32,670 bases of DNA from Ardenticatenaceae bacterium (GCA_027054335.1 JALUPA010000277.1:1-32670), one strand, 5' to 3'; shown: positions 22,354 through 30,631, counted from the first letter of the stretch. A program made the numbers and translations. The notes: generated from the letters alone by a model not told the origin.

Positions 22354-23679
22354 ATGCTATACAAACACCCTCACGGCCGCGTCTTTTACCGTAAGATGAA
22401 TCACGGCCGTCCCCTGATCGAGCGCGGTGAAGGCATTTATTTGTACGATGTAGATGGCAAATGTTACCTGGATGGTTCCGGCGGGCCGCTGGTGGTGAAC
22501 GTGGGTCACGGCCGTACCGAAATCGTGCAGGCTATGGCGGAGCAAGCCCAAAAAGCGGCCTACGTCCACGCCATCATGTTTACCAACGAGCCGATTGAAC
22601 GGCTGTCTGAAGAATTGGCCGCCATTGTGCCTATCCCCGACGCCCGCTTCTTCTACCTGAGCAGCGGGTCCGAAGTGGTGGAAGGGGCGCTTAAGCTGGC
22701 GCGGCAAATCCAGCAGGTGCGGGGGGAATACGGCCGTACCCTGATCATCAGCCGCACTCACAGCTATCACGGCATGACCCTGGGCGCCTTAAGCGTTAGC
22801 GGCCGTCCCGGACTGCGCACCCCGTATTTGGGGATGATACACGACATGCCCCACATTCGCCCGCCGTATACCTACCGTTTTCCTGCCAGCGGCGCGGAAC
22901 TGGCCGGACAATTAGAGGAAGTTATCCTGGCTTACGGGCCGGAAAATGTGGCCGGTTTCATTGCCGAACCGATCAGTGGGGCCAGCCTGGGAGCCGCCCA
23001 GCCACCCGACGATTACTGGCCGCGTATCCGTCAGATTTGTGACCGGTACGGCGTCCTGCTTATCGCCGACGAGGTGTTGGTGGGGATGGGGCGCACCGGC
23101 CAATGGTGGGGGCTGAACCACTGGGACGTGCAGCCGGACATCATGGTCACGTCCAAAGGGCTGGCCGGGGGGTACTTCCCGCTCGGTTTCATCACTGCCA
23201 AAGGGGAAGATGTAGAGCAAATCCGGCAGACACTGGGCGACTGGAATCACGGCGGCACATTCAGCCATCACGCCGTCGGCGGTGCGGCTGGATTAGCCAC
23301 CTTGCGCATCATCCAGCGGGAAAACTTGGTGGAAAATGCCGGCCGAATGGGCGAATATCTGGGCCGAAAGCTGCGCCAGACCCTCGGCGACCATCCGCAC
23401 GTGGGCGATATTCGCGGGCGCGGCCTGTTTTGGGGGCTGGAACTGGTGCAGGATCGGGCCAGCAAGGCACCGTTCCCGGCCGAGCGCCATCTGGCCTGGG
23501 CCATCTGGCAGCGCGCCTTTGACTTGGGGCTGATCGTCTACTACTCGCAAGGCTGCGCGGACGGCGTGCGGGGTGATTTGCTCATGCTGGGGCCGCCGCT
23601 CATCCTCAATGAAGCGCAGGCAGATGAGATGGTGACTATTTTGGCGCGGGCAATTGGAGACGTTATTCGTGATGCGTGA
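22354..23679 (+). CDS. Class III PLP-dependent aminotransferase
   Basis: 441 residues of the omega-amino-acid aminotransferase family. GEGIYLYDVDGKCYLDGSGG at 25-44 is the entry motif, SSGSEVVEGALKLAR (103-117) binds the cofactor phosphate, SYHGMTLGALSVSG follows, D239 (LLIADEV) pairs with the pyridine nitrogen, and K268 (VTSKGLAGGYFPLG) is the PLP lysine. The substrate cannot be fixed; ornithine, GABA and other omega-amines are all acted on by relatives. With pruA upstream, ornithine to glutamate is one neat possibility, but the sequence is not obviously an ornithine aminotransferase. It sits in the co-directional run between hairpins. Confidence 0.88.
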   Translation: MLYKHPHGRVFYRKMNHGRPLIERGEGIYLYDVDGKCYLDGSGGPLVVNVGHGRTEIVQAMAEQAQKAAYVHAIMFTNEPIERLSEELAAIVPIPDARFFYLSSGSEVVEGALKLARQIQQVRGEYGRTLIISRTHSYHGMTLGALSVSGRPGLRTPYLGMIHDMPHIRPPYTYRFPASGAELAGQLEEVILAYGPENVAGFIAEPISGASLGAAQPPDDYWPRIRQICDRYGVLLIADEVLVGMGRTGQWWGLNHWDVQPDIMVTSKGLAGGYFPLGFITAKGEDVEQIRQTLGDWNHGGTFSHHAVGGAAGLATLRIIQRENLVENAGRMGEYLGRKLRQTLGDHPHVGDIRGRGLFWGLELVQDRASKAPFPAERHLAWAIWQRAFDLGLIVYYSQGCADGVRGDLLMLGPPLILNEAQADEMVTILARAIGDVIRDA

Positions 23680-23718
23680 TGCGTGAAAAATCACGCATCA
23701 CGCATCACGCATCACGTA
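23670..23718. repeat. Reiterated-word hairpin between the aminotransferase and ktrB
   Basis: GTGATGCG is repeated in the left arm and CATCACGC three times in the right arm, around AAAAA. The left arm covers the aminotransferase stop codon and the right arm runs into the ktrB start. An overlapping ATG at 23679 would translate the hairpin as an extra 13-residue N-terminus of KtrB. Confidence 0.8.
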
Positions 23719-25064
23719 TGATCTGGTTTCGCCGCGCCCTCCGTCTGCTTTCGCCCATCCAAACGTTAGTGGTGGGCTTTTTGCTGTTGACGGTGTTGGG
23801 GGGCGTCGTCCTCTCGCTGCCGATTTCTACGCAGGACGGCCGTTTCCAACCCTTCCTTGACGCTCTCTTCACTTCTGCTTCTGCCATCACCACGACGGGG
23901 CTGGTAGTGGTGGATACCGGCAGCTACTACAATCTCTTCGGCCAGATTGTGATTATGATCCTCATCCAGGTGGGCGGATTGGGTTACATGACCCTTATCG
24001 TCTTCATTATCATCCTGTTCGGCCAATCTCTTTCCTGGCATGGCGGCAATTTGATGCAGGAATCGTTGGCTGTGCCTTCGCGGGGGGAGATGCGCCAGTT
24101 TATTTTACGGGTGATCCAGTTTACCCTGGTGTTTGAGTTGATGGGGGCGTGGGCGCTGGCCTTGTTTTGGCTAGGCGAATACGGCTTTGTCCGGGCCGTC
24201 TGGATGGGGCTGTTTCATTCGGTTTCTGCTTTTGGCACGGCCGGATTTTCCCTGTTTTCGTCCGGTTTTGTGGCGTACCGGGACAGTTGGTTCTTTAACA
24301 CGGTGATCAACGTCGTTTCTATTGCCGGGGCGGTAGGGTTTCTGGTCTTGTCGGAGGCGCGCACAGTGGCGGGGAAGATTTTGCGGGGCAGTCGGGTGCA
24401 TCGTTTGTCTACACATAGCAAGCTGGCTTTATTGGTCTTTTTTGGGCTGACGGCGTTGGGTACGGCCGTTATCCTGGCCGTCGAATATAAGCCGCAAACG
24501 CCGCTGCCTGATCAATTTTTAAGCGCCTCATTTCAGGCTGTTACCGCTTCCTCTACAACCGGCTTTAACACTGTGTCTATTGACGACATGCAGCCAGCCT
24601 CGCTGGTGATGATTACCGGTCTGATGTTCATCGGCGCACCGACGGGCGGGACGGGCGGCGGCATCAAGGCTACTACCTTTGGCGTGATTGTGCTGATTTT
24701 GCTGGCAGTGCTGCGCGGGGCGCGGGACGTGAACGCTTTTGGCCGGCGTATTGGCATGAGGACGCTTATCAAGAGCGTGGCGGTGATGATTGCCGCCGTA
24801 TTGTGGCTGGGGGTGGCGATTCTGATTTTGACGGCAACGGAAGATGCTTCCTTTTTGAGTATTGTGTTTGAAGCGGTGTCTGCTTTGGGTACGGTGGGTT
24901 TGTCTACGGGGATGACGCCGGGGTTGACGGCCGTTGGTAAAATGGTCATCATACTTTCCATGCTGGCTGGTCGGATTGGCCCCCTAGCAATGGCTTTTAC
25001 GCTGGTCGGTGGCGGCGGTGTGAAAGCGTATCGTTACCCGGAAGAGGAAGTGTTTGTGGGGTAG
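23718..25064 (+). CDS. ktrB: KtrB/TrkH-type potassium channel subunit
   Basis: Membrane subunit of a potassium uptake system, 448 residues, with eight main hydrophobic segments and four re-entrant filter loops. The filter glycines are in SAITTTGL, SAFGTAGF, ASSTTGFNT and ALGTVGL, the expected degenerate KTG repeats. GAPTGGTGGGIK marks the gating-loop region of the third pair. ATG 23718 is chosen on alignment sense; ATG 23679, which overlaps the aminotransferase stop as TGATG, would add residues made only of repeat sequence. ktrA follows after a hairpin, so both parts of the transporter are present. Confidence 0.93.
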   Translation: MIWFRRALRLLSPIQTLVVGFLLLTVLGGVVLSLPISTQDGRFQPFLDALFTSASAITTTGLVVVDTGSYYNLFGQIVIMILIQVGGLGYMTLIVFIIILFGQSLSWHGGNLMQESLAVPSRGEMRQFILRVIQFTLVFELMGAWALALFWLGEYGFVRAVWMGLFHSVSAFGTAGFSLFSSGFVAYRDSWFFNTVINVVSIAGAVGFLVLSEARTVAGKILRGSRVHRLSTHSKLALLVFFGLTALGTAVILAVEYKPQTPLPDQFLSASFQAVTASSTTGFNTVSIDDMQPASLVMITGLMFIGAPTGGTGGGIKATTFGVIVLILLAVLRGARDVNAFGRRIGMRTLIKSVAVMIAAVLWLGVAILILTATEDASFLSIVFEAVSALGTVGLSTGMTPGLTAVGKMVIILSMLAGRIGPLAMAFTLVGGGGVKAYRYPEEEVFVG

Positions 25065-25070
25065 TAATTG

Positions 25071-25110
25071 GTAATTGGGTAATTACGTAATTACGTAATT
25101 ACCCAATTAC
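25071..25110. repeat. Reiterated-word hairpin between ktrB and ktrA
   Basis: The arms are GTAATTGGGTAATTAC and its complement, with GTAATTAC repeated at 8-bp steps to form an AT-rich perfect palindrome. It lies 6 bp after ktrB and 15 bp before ktrA. Confidence 0.8.
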
Positions 25111-25124
25111 TCAGGAACGCAACT

Positions 25125-25796
25125 ATGAAAAAAAACGTACACAAAAACCGTCCACGTGAATTTGTCGTCGTAGGGCTGGGGCGGTTTGGCAGCAGCGTGG
25201 CAGAAACGTTGACCCAGTACGGCCACGACGTGCTGGGGATTGATTGCAGCGCGGAGCGGGTGCAGCACCTCAGCCGTGATTTACCGCACATTGTGCAACT
25301 GGACGCCACCAATGCGGAGGCGCTGCGGCAGATTGGCATTGGGCAGTTTGAAACGGCCGTCGTCGCCATCAGCGGTAATTTTGAGAGCAACTTGCTGGCG
25401 ACGGTACTGCTGCGTCGTTTTGGCGTGCAGCACATCATCACCAAAGCGCGCACCCGCCTGCAAAAAACCATCCTGCTGGAAGTGGGCGCGGCGCAAGTCA
25501 TCCTGCCGGAGCATGACGCCGGGGTGCATTTGGCGCGGCGGCTTTCCAGCCAGCATTTCATTGACTTTCTGGAAATCCGGGACGGCATCAGCGTGGTGGA
25601 GATGATGGCTCCGGAAAATCTGATTGGCTGCACTCTGGCCGAGAGCAGTTTGCGCCAACGGCTGGGACTGAACGTGATTGCCGTCAATCGGGACAGCGGT
25701 ATCATCCCCAATCCCCGCGCTGATTTTCGCATAGAAGCGGGGGACGTACTGTTAGTTTTGGGCCGGATTGAAGATGTGGAGATGCTGCGGGAGTAG
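25125..25796 (+). CDS. ktrA: KtrA/TrkA-type regulatory subunit
   Basis: Cytosolic gating ring subunit for KtrB, 223 residues. The RCK nucleotide-binding domain has VVVGLGRFGSSVAETL (GxGxxG at 17-22) and D40 ending the second strand, which favours NAD or ATP/ADP as in KtrA. QLDATNAEALRQIGI and ISGNFESNLLATVLLRRFGV are typical of the domain. A TrkA-C domain lies at about 140-221 (LIGCTLAESSLRQRLGLNVIAVNRD, RIEAGDVLLVLG). AGGA precedes the start. The next gene begins four bases after the stop, so they are probably translated together. Confidence 0.93.
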   Translation: MKKNVHKNRPREFVVVGLGRFGSSVAETLTQYGHDVLGIDCSAERVQHLSRDLPHIVQLDATNAEALRQIGIGQFETAVVAISGNFESNLLATVLLRRFGVQHIITKARTRLQKTILLEVGAAQVILPEHDAGVHLARRLSSQHFIDFLEIRDGISVVEMMAPENLIGCTLAESSLRQRLGLNVIAVNRDSGIIPNPRADFRIEAGDVLLVLGRIEDVEMLRE

Positions 25797-25800
25797 GCAG

Positions 25801-26541
25801 ATGGGAAAACCGATTATTGGGCTGACGACTTACGGCCGTACCGAGCGAAACCTCCATTCCAACTTTTACGACGCGCACTACGTCATCCCCGCCGCTTACG
25901 TGGACGCGGTGCGTCGGGCCGGCGGCGTGCCCATCCTGCTGCCGCCGGACGAGCCGGCATGGCGGGAGCTGCTGGCTGTGGTGGACGGCGTTATCCTGAT
26001 TGGCGGGGGCGACATTGACCCTGATTTGTATGGCGGCAATGCGGCGCATCCCAATTTGTCGTTGGCTGGGGCGGAGCGGGACAGCTTTGAGATGACCCTG
26101 GCGCGGGAATTGGCAAATGGAACGCCGCGGCCGACGCTGGCTATCTGCCGGGGGATGCAGGTGGTTAATGTGGCGCTGGGCGGCAGTATGCACGAGCATC
26201 TCCTGGACATCTTGCCGGAGGATGAGGATATTCACGGCTGCGCGGATGTGGAATGGGTGATTCAGGACGTGCAGGTAGAGCCGGATTCCCGTTTGGCGGC
26301 GGCGTTGGGAGAAACGGCCGTCACCCCGGCTTCCAGCCATCACCAGGCCGTCAAGGATATTGCCCCGGATTTGACGGTAACGGCCGTAGCCCCCGACGGT
26401 ATCGTAGAAGGCCTGGAACTGCCCGATCATCCCTGGTTTGTGGCCGTGCAGTGGCATCCCGAAGCAACGGCCGTCACAGATGAAGTGCAGCAGCGGTTGT
26501 TTGATGCGTTGGTGGCAGCGTGTGAGAAGGTGAGGGGATGA
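25801..26541 (+). CDS. Gamma-glutamyl-GABA hydrolase-like class I amidotransferase (PuuD family)
   Basis: 246 residues. The class I glutaminase-type triad is present: C116 in LAICRGMQ, H219 and E221 in VQWHPE. GLTTYGR at the start and VDGVILIGGGDIDPDLYGG at 61-79 are PuuD-family marks. PuuD removes glutamate from gamma-glutamyl-GABA in putrescine use; relatives act on other gamma-glutamyl compounds, so the substrate is open. ATG 25801 follows ktrA by four bases; an 11-codon in-frame extension overlaps ktrA and is less likely. The nearby dehydrogenase and aminotransferase make polyamine or GABA catabolism a reasonable context, by inference. Confidence 0.88.
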   Translation: MGKPIIGLTTYGRTERNLHSNFYDAHYVIPAAYVDAVRRAGGVPILLPPDEPAWRELLAVVDGVILIGGGDIDPDLYGGNAAHPNLSLAGAERDSFEMTLARELANGTPRPTLAICRGMQVVNVALGGSMHEHLLDILPEDEDIHGCADVEWVIQDVQVEPDSRLAAALGETAVTPASSHHQAVKDIAPDLTVTAVAPDGIVEGLELPDHPWFVAVQWHPEATAVTDEVQQRLFDALVAACEKVRG

Positions 26542-26577
26542 GGGGAAACAACTTACGCATCACGCGGAGGTGAAGTT

Positions 26578-27840
26578 ATGACACAAGCGGAATATTTGAC
26601 AGTTCAGGAAGCGTTAACGGCCGTACTCAACGGCGTACCGGTGTTGGCTGCGGAAACAGTGGCTTTGCCGGAGGCATTGGGGCGGGTGCTGGCCGAACCG
26701 GTGACGGCGCGGGACAGTCTGCCCCCTTTTGCCAACTCTTCGATGGACGGGTACGCGCTGCGGGCAGCGGATGTGGTTGGGGCGACGGCCGTTAATCCTG
26801 TGACTTTGCGTGTGATTGGAGACGTGGCTGCTGGAGCGATGCCGGACGTGACGATTACAGCGGGTACGGCTGTGCGCATTATGACCGGCGCACCTTTGCC
26901 AAATGGAGCTGATGCCGTTGTCCCCGTCGAAGATACGGATGAAGTGTGGCGTAAGCGGGAACGGCCGTTGCCCGAAAGTGTCCAAATCAGCCGCGTCGTC
27001 AGTCCCGGTGATTACGTGCGCCGGCCCGGCGAAGATATTGAGGCCGGGCAGATGGTTATGGAGGCCGGGCATCTCATCCGACCGCAGGGGATTGGCGTTT
27101 TGGCCTCGTTGGGTGTGGCTCAGGTGGCTGTCATCCGCCGCCCCAGAGTGGGTATTCTGGCTACAGGGGACGAGTTGATCGGCGTTGAAGAACCGCTGCG
27201 GCCTGGCAAGATTCGCAACAGCAACGGTTATACCCAAACGGCGCAGGTGACGGCATTGGGCGCCATCCCCGTGCCTTTAGGCGTCGCCCGTGACAGTGAG
27301 GCAGACGTGCGGGCCAAATTGCAGGCGGGACTGGACGCCGGGGTAGATTTGTTTATCAGTTCGGCCGGGGTTTCCGTGGGGGCGTATGACGTGGTGAAGG
27401 CGGTTCTGGACGAGTCTGGTGACGTCAACTTCTGGCGGGTGCGGATGCGGCCGGGGAAGCCATTGGCTTTTGGTACTTATCAGAGCGTACCTTTTCTGGG
27501 GCTGCCGGGTAACCCTGTTTCAGCGATGGTATCGTTTGAGCGTTTTGCCCGCGCCGCTATTCGCAAGATGGCGGGGCATATCCGGCTGGAACGGCCGCAG
27601 TTGCCGGTGACGTTGCAGGACGAGATTCGGTCAGACGGCCGTGAAAGTTATGTTCGGGCGGTGGTGTGGCGGAAGGACGGCCGTTACCTGGCGACCACCA
27701 CTGGCGACCAGGGTTCGCACATTATGACCTCCCTCGTCAAAGCTAACGCCCTCCTTATTGTCCCGGAAAACGTCACCCTGGTTGAACCCGGCGCAGAAAT
27801 AATTGCCTGGATGCTGGACTGGCCGGAAATTGTCTTTTGA
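26578..27840 (+). CDS. moeA: Molybdopterin molybdenumtransferase MoeA
   Basis: Inserts molybdate into adenylylated molybdopterin in cofactor synthesis. The 420 residues show MoeA order: PPFANSSMDGYALRA (about 43-57), IMTGAPLPNGADAVVPVED (100-118), RRPGEDIEAGQ, then the MoCF domain with ATGDELIG, IRNSNGY, SSAGVSVGAYDVVK and GLPGNPVSAMVSF, and a C-terminal beta domain. GGAGG lies about seven bases before ATG, in a spacer that carries a half copy of the GCATCACGC word. No other moa or mob genes are in view. It ends the long plus-strand run. Confidence 0.95.
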   Translation: MTQAEYLTVQEALTAVLNGVPVLAAETVALPEALGRVLAEPVTARDSLPPFANSSMDGYALRAADVVGATAVNPVTLRVIGDVAAGAMPDVTITAGTAVRIMTGAPLPNGADAVVPVEDTDEVWRKRERPLPESVQISRVVSPGDYVRRPGEDIEAGQMVMEAGHLIRPQGIGVLASLGVAQVAVIRRPRVGILATGDELIGVEEPLRPGKIRNSNGYTQTAQVTALGAIPVPLGVARDSEADVRAKLQAGLDAGVDLFISSAGVSVGAYDVVKAVLDESGDVNFWRVRMRPGKPLAFGTYQSVPFLGLPGNPVSAMVSFERFARAAIRKMAGHIRLERPQLPVTLQDEIRSDGRESYVRAVVWRKDGRYLATTTGDQGSHIMTSLVKANALLIVPENVTLVEPGAEIIAWMLDWPEIVF

Positions 27841-27870
27841 GATTCGGCAGATTCAAAATCTTGCTTTTTG

Positions 27871-27936
27871 CCGCGGATTGCGCGGATTTGGGGGATTGGA
27901 TTTGTAAAAATCCGCGTTAATCCGCGCAATCCGCGG
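27871..27936. repeat. Reiterated-word hairpin between convergent moeA and S1-domain genes
   Basis: CCGCGGATTGCGCGGATTT pairs with AATCCGCGCAATCCGCGG, with an extra AATCCGCG in the right arm. The words are those of 14707 and 2042. It may end the moeA transcript; no T run follows on the plus strand. Confidence 0.75.
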
Positions 27937-27961
27937 CTGAGAACCTTGAAATTTGTGTCTG

Positions 27962-27990
27962 AAAACAAAAAAGCCCCGGAATTCCGGGGT
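27962..27990 (-). terminator. Rho-independent terminator of the S1-domain gene
   Basis: CCCCGGAATTCCGGGG is a perfect stem, and on the minus strand it is followed by CTTTTTTGTTTT. It starts nine bases after the stop of the S1-domain gene. Confidence 0.9.
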
Positions 27991-27998
27991 TTGATTTT

Positions 27999-28784
27999 TT
28001 AGTTTTGCTGAACCTGTAGTGTCCGGTTCAAAATTTCTTCCTGTTGCGCGCGTCGTTTTTCCCGACGACGCCGTTTTTTGTTGGACTTTTTGCTGCGGCC
28101 GACTGGCATATCGCTGCCCAAAGCCTGGCGCAGAGCCAGTTCCATAGCAGTGGGCACGTCACCCTCGTCTTCTTCCTCTTCGATAAACTCGTAGACCTCT
28201 TTGCTGGAAGCGTAACTGTTGGCACTTTCCGGTTTTTCCATCAACGCTTTCATGCTCAGGTCAATGCGGCGTTTCCGTTTGCTGAAATTCAATACTTGCA
28301 CTTCTACTTCGTCCCCAACAGAGACAACTTCGGAAGGATGCTTAACGTAGTCGTGACTTAACTCGCTGATGTGTACCAGCCCCTCGCGTTCCGCGCCGAT
28401 ATTGACGAAGACGCCGTAGCTTTCCAGGCGGCTGATGGTACCGGTGTATACGTTGCCTCTTTTCAGGTCGCTCCAATCAACGGCCAGCGGCTCAATCATG
28501 GTCACCATGATTTGCTTGCGTTCCGGGTCAACTTTGTCTATCCAAACTGTGATTTCATCCCCAACATTCAGAACATCGGAAACGCGGTTGACGTGTTCCT
28601 GACCTAACTGCGAGATATGAATCAGGGCGTTTGTACCCACACCCAGGTCTATGAAAGCGCCGTACAGTTCCAGGCGGATGACGGTTCCGGTTAACTTCAT
28701 TTTCGGCTTTAAGTCGTTAATGCTTTGGGGTTTTATCTCCTCTGGCGTTGACTCTACCAATGTTTCTTCAATTACTTCACTCAT
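27999..28784 (-). CDS. Two-S1-domain RNA-binding protein
   Basis: 261 residues with two S1 folds, about 28-100 (LTGTVIRLELYGAFIDLGVGTNALIHISQ) and 108-180 (YTGTISRLESYGVFVNIGAEREGLVHISELS). An acidic N-terminus and a strongly basic tail (KKSNKKRRRREKRR) frame them. E. coli ribosomal protein S1 has six such domains; short versions occur in many lineages and may assist translation or RNA turnover. AGGAGA lies seven bases before ATG. The promoter at 28990-29017 predicts a leader of about 200 nt, long enough for autoregulation, which is known for S1 in E. coli; here it is only an inference. Confidence 0.88.
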   Translation of the reverse strand: MSEVIEETLVESTPEEIKPQSINDLKPKMKLTGTVIRLELYGAFIDLGVGTNALIHISQLGQEHVNRVSDVLNVGDEITVWIDKVDPERKQIMVTMIEPLAVDWSDLKRGNVYTGTISRLESYGVFVNIGAEREGLVHISELSHDYVKHPSEVVSVGDEVEVQVLNFSKRKRRIDLSMKALMEKPESANSYASSKEVYEFIEEEEDEGDVPTAMELALRQALGSDMPVGRSKKSNKKRRRREKRRAQQEEILNRTLQVQQN

Positions 28785-28989
28785 GACAAGCTTCTCCTAC
28801 GCAGGGTTATATGTTGTTGTCTGCGTTTTCCCAAGATGTTAAGTTTTGTTCCTCTGTGTTGGGGACAGAACTTTGAATTAAATTTGATTACGGCCGTTAG
28901 CTACACCCATTATTGGTTTATTTGCAGGCGGTTGTCTAAAAATCGCTTACGACCTGCCACATCCGGAATCCGGTACGAGGCAGACCGCA

Positions 28990-29017
28990 ATTATAACAAG
29001 GGCAATTTGCCTGTCAA
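28990..29017 (-). promoter_or_regulatory. Strong promoter of the S1-domain gene with palindromic spacer
   Basis: Minus strand: TTGACA (29017-29012) and TATAAT (28995-28990), 16 bp apart. The spacer contains the perfect 11-bp palindrome GGCAAATTGCC, a possible operator. Confidence 0.75.
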
Positions 29018-29020
29018 TAC

Positions 29021-29054
29021 AAGAAGGGCGCAATTTGCAAATTGCGCCCTTCTT
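29021..29054. repeat. 34-bp perfect palindrome
   Basis: Arms AAGAAGGGCGCAATTTG and its exact complement meet without a loop, directly upstream of the S1-gene promoter and about 215 bp past recA. The CAATTTGCAAATTG centre resembles the hairpins of the element at 8163-8290. A terminator for recA is possible, but the T run is short. Confidence 0.8.
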
Positions 29055-29133
29055 GCCATTGAGTATTTGCATACTGTGCTGTGACTCATTATTCTTTTAG
29101 ATTTGCTTGACTTGTGTCTGCCTTACTAAAGGT

Positions 29134-29244
29134 TCACGTACCCCATAAACCAATCAAGTAACCGGAGATTGCTCCTCCTATGACGCCAATGGATAAAATC
29201 GGGAGATAAGTACGGGTGACTATTGCCTCTGGGAAAAGTGACTG
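29134..29244 (-). pseudogene. Remnant of a membrane-protein gene C-terminus
   Basis: A 36-codon open stretch without any start codon reads as a coherent membrane tail (TRTYLPILSIGVIGGAISG then YLIGLWGT, stop). A TGA just upstream lies in a copy of the GTGACTGTCACC repeat arm (29237-29253) seen at 11216. I read it as the 3' end of a lost gene whose front was cut off at that repeat. The rest of the 484-bp gap between recA and the S1 gene holds only the promoter and palindrome listed. Confidence 0.3.
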
Positions 29245-29268
29245 TCACCTGAGTAGTTACGTCTTTTG

Positions 29269-30339
29269 TTAAAATACGGCCTCTTCCAGCGCAGCTTCTT
29301 CGCGGCCGGCCGGGTCAAACTCATCCAGGGGCAGCCCTGCTTCCCGGCGGATGAGAAACTCTAGCTCGTCCAGCAGTTCCGGATTCTCCGCCAGGAAGAC
29401 TTTGGCGTTTTCCCGACCCTGGCCCAGCATCGTATCGCCGTAGCGGAAATAAGCGCCCCGTTTGTCCACCAGGGCGTAAGCTACAGCCAAATCCAGCACG
29501 TCGCCCACAAAAGAAATGCCTTCGTTATACATGATGTCAAATTCGCATTCAGTGAAAGGGGAGGCAACCTTGTTCTTCTTCACCTTGACGCGAGTGCGGT
29601 TGCCGATAACGTCGCCGCCAGATTTGATGGCCTGAATACGGCGGATGTCCAACCGCACGGAGGCGTAGAATTTTAGAGCATTACCGCCGCTGGTGGTTTC
29701 GGGGCTGCCGAACATGACGCCAATTTTAGAGCGAAGCTGGTTGGTGAAGATGACGATGGTATTGGATTGCTTGATAGCTCCGGAAAGTTTGCGCAGCGCC
29801 TGGGACATGAGACGAGCTTGCAAACCGACGTGGGTATCGCCCATTTCACCTTCAATTTCGGCGCGGGGCACCAGGGCAGCTACAGAGTCCACCACGACCA
29901 CATCCATCGTGCCGGAGCGGATGAGGGCTTCGGCGATTTCCAGGGCCTGTTCGCCAGTGTCCGGTTGGGAAACGTAGAGGTTATTCACGTCTACGCCGCA
30001 GCGTTCGGCATAGCGGGGGTCAAGGGCGTGTTCCATATCTACAAAAGCGCAGAGGCCGCTTCGTTTTTGCGCTTCGGCGATGACGTGCTGGCAAAGGGTG
30101 GTCTTGCCGGAGGATTCGGGGCCGTAAATTTCGATGACCCGGCCCCGGGGCAGGCCGCCTACGCCCAAGGCGATGTCCAGAGAGAGTGAGCCGGTGGGGA
30201 TGGATTCCACCTGAAGATGCTGCGCGTCTCCCAGGCGCATGATAGTTCCTTCGCCGAACCGTTTTTCCAGTGAATCCAATGTGTTTTCCAGGGCCTTGAT
30301 ACGGCCGTTTCCATTTGAGCTTGCTTTTGCCTTTGCCAT
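29269..30339 (-). CDS. recA: Recombinase RecA
   Basis: 356-residue strand-exchange protein and LexA co-protease. Walker [10 protein letters not shown] (73-81), VDMEHALDP, Walker [11 protein letters not shown], loop L1/L2 region ([42 protein letters not shown]) and the C-terminal domain are all in order, and the tail is acidic ([10 protein letters not shown]). No intein. AGGAG lies ten bases before ATG, slightly far. The promoter with LexA sites is at 30490-30567, and the leader of about 160 nt contains the 90-bp repeat and a small hairpin. Confidence 0.98.
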   Translation of the reverse strand: MAKAKASSNGNGRIKALENTLDSLEKRFGEGTIMRLGDAQHLQVESIPTGSLSLDIALGVGGLPRGRVIEIYGPESSGKTTLCQHVIAEAQKRSGLCAFVDMEHALDPRYAERCGVDVNNLYVSQPDTGEQALEIAEALIRSGTMDVVVVDSVAALVPRAEIEGEMGDTHVGLQARLMSQALRKLSGAIKQSNTIVIFTNQLRSKIGVMFGSPETTSGGNALKFYASVRLDIRRIQAIKSGGDVIGNRTRVKVKKNKVASPFTECEFDIMYNEGISFVGDVLDLAVAYALVDKRGAYFRYGDTMLGQGRENAKVFLAENPELLDELEFLIRREAGLPLDEFDPAGREEAALEEAVF

Positions 30340-30364
30340 GCGTTTTTAACTCCTGTTTGTTTAA

Positions 30365-30394
30365 GCTGGTGCAATCTTCAAGATTAAACCAATC
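30365..30394. repeat. Leader hairpin of recA shared with the YccF gene
   Basis: On the minus strand GGTTTAATCT-TGA-AGATTGCACC forms a hairpin about 25-50 bases before the recA start. It is a near copy of the one at 7124-7154 and abuts the 90-bp repeat. Confidence 0.6.
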
Positions 30395-30480
30395 ACTTCC
30401 TGTTTTGGTTTGTAGTAACCGCTTTAGCGGTCTGGACGACTAAAGTCGTTACTACGAACTAATTTCTGGACAATTACTTA
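30391..30480. repeat. 90-bp dispersed repeat, copy B (in the recA leader)
   Basis: Inverted copy of 3313-3402 with three differences in 90 bp. It lies between the recA promoter/operator and the recA start, so it is transcribed into the leader as a predicted three-way junction. Confidence 0.85.
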
Positions 30481-30489
30481 GCGCGAAAT

Positions 30490-30536
30490 CGAACATATGT
30501 GCTGAGAAGTTTAGCACAAGCGTTCTGGTTTGTCAA
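30490..30536 (-). promoter_or_regulatory. recA promoter with LexA operator at the transcription start
   Basis: Minus strand: TTGACA (30536-30531), 17-bp spacer, TAAACT (30513-30508). The operator AGCACATATGTTCG (30503-30490) covers the predicted start site; it fits the Gram-positive SOS box GAAC-N4-GTTC with one mismatch in the core. Confidence 0.75.
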
Positions 30537-30553
30537 TGTGGAGCTTGAAATAT

Positions 30554-30567
30554 TGAACAGATGTTCA
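30554..30567. promoter_or_regulatory. Second LexA (SOS) box upstream of recA
   Basis: TGAACAGATGTTCA has a perfect GAAC-N4-GTTC core with one more matching base on each side. It lies about 18 bp upstream of the recA -35, so two operators flank the promoter. Confidence 0.7.
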
Positions 30568-30587
30568 AAATATGGCGTGTGGCGTGT

Positions 30588-30620
30588 AAAGACGTGATAC
30601 CTGTGGCGTGATACGTCTTT
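30588..30620. terminator. Hairpin after murJ
   Basis: AAAGACGT and ACGTCTTT pair around GATAC words. A second pairing GCG..CACGTCACGC overlaps the murJ stop. Words GGCGTG and GTGATACG are reiterated. It probably shapes the 3' end of the murJ message before the recA control region. Confidence 0.45.
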
Positions 30621-30631
30621 GCGTTTTCACG

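Noticed and set aside
28785-29268. Plus-strand frame of 82 codons in the S1-recA gap
   Set aside because: No ribosome site, no motifs, and it runs through the promoter and the 34-bp palindrome.
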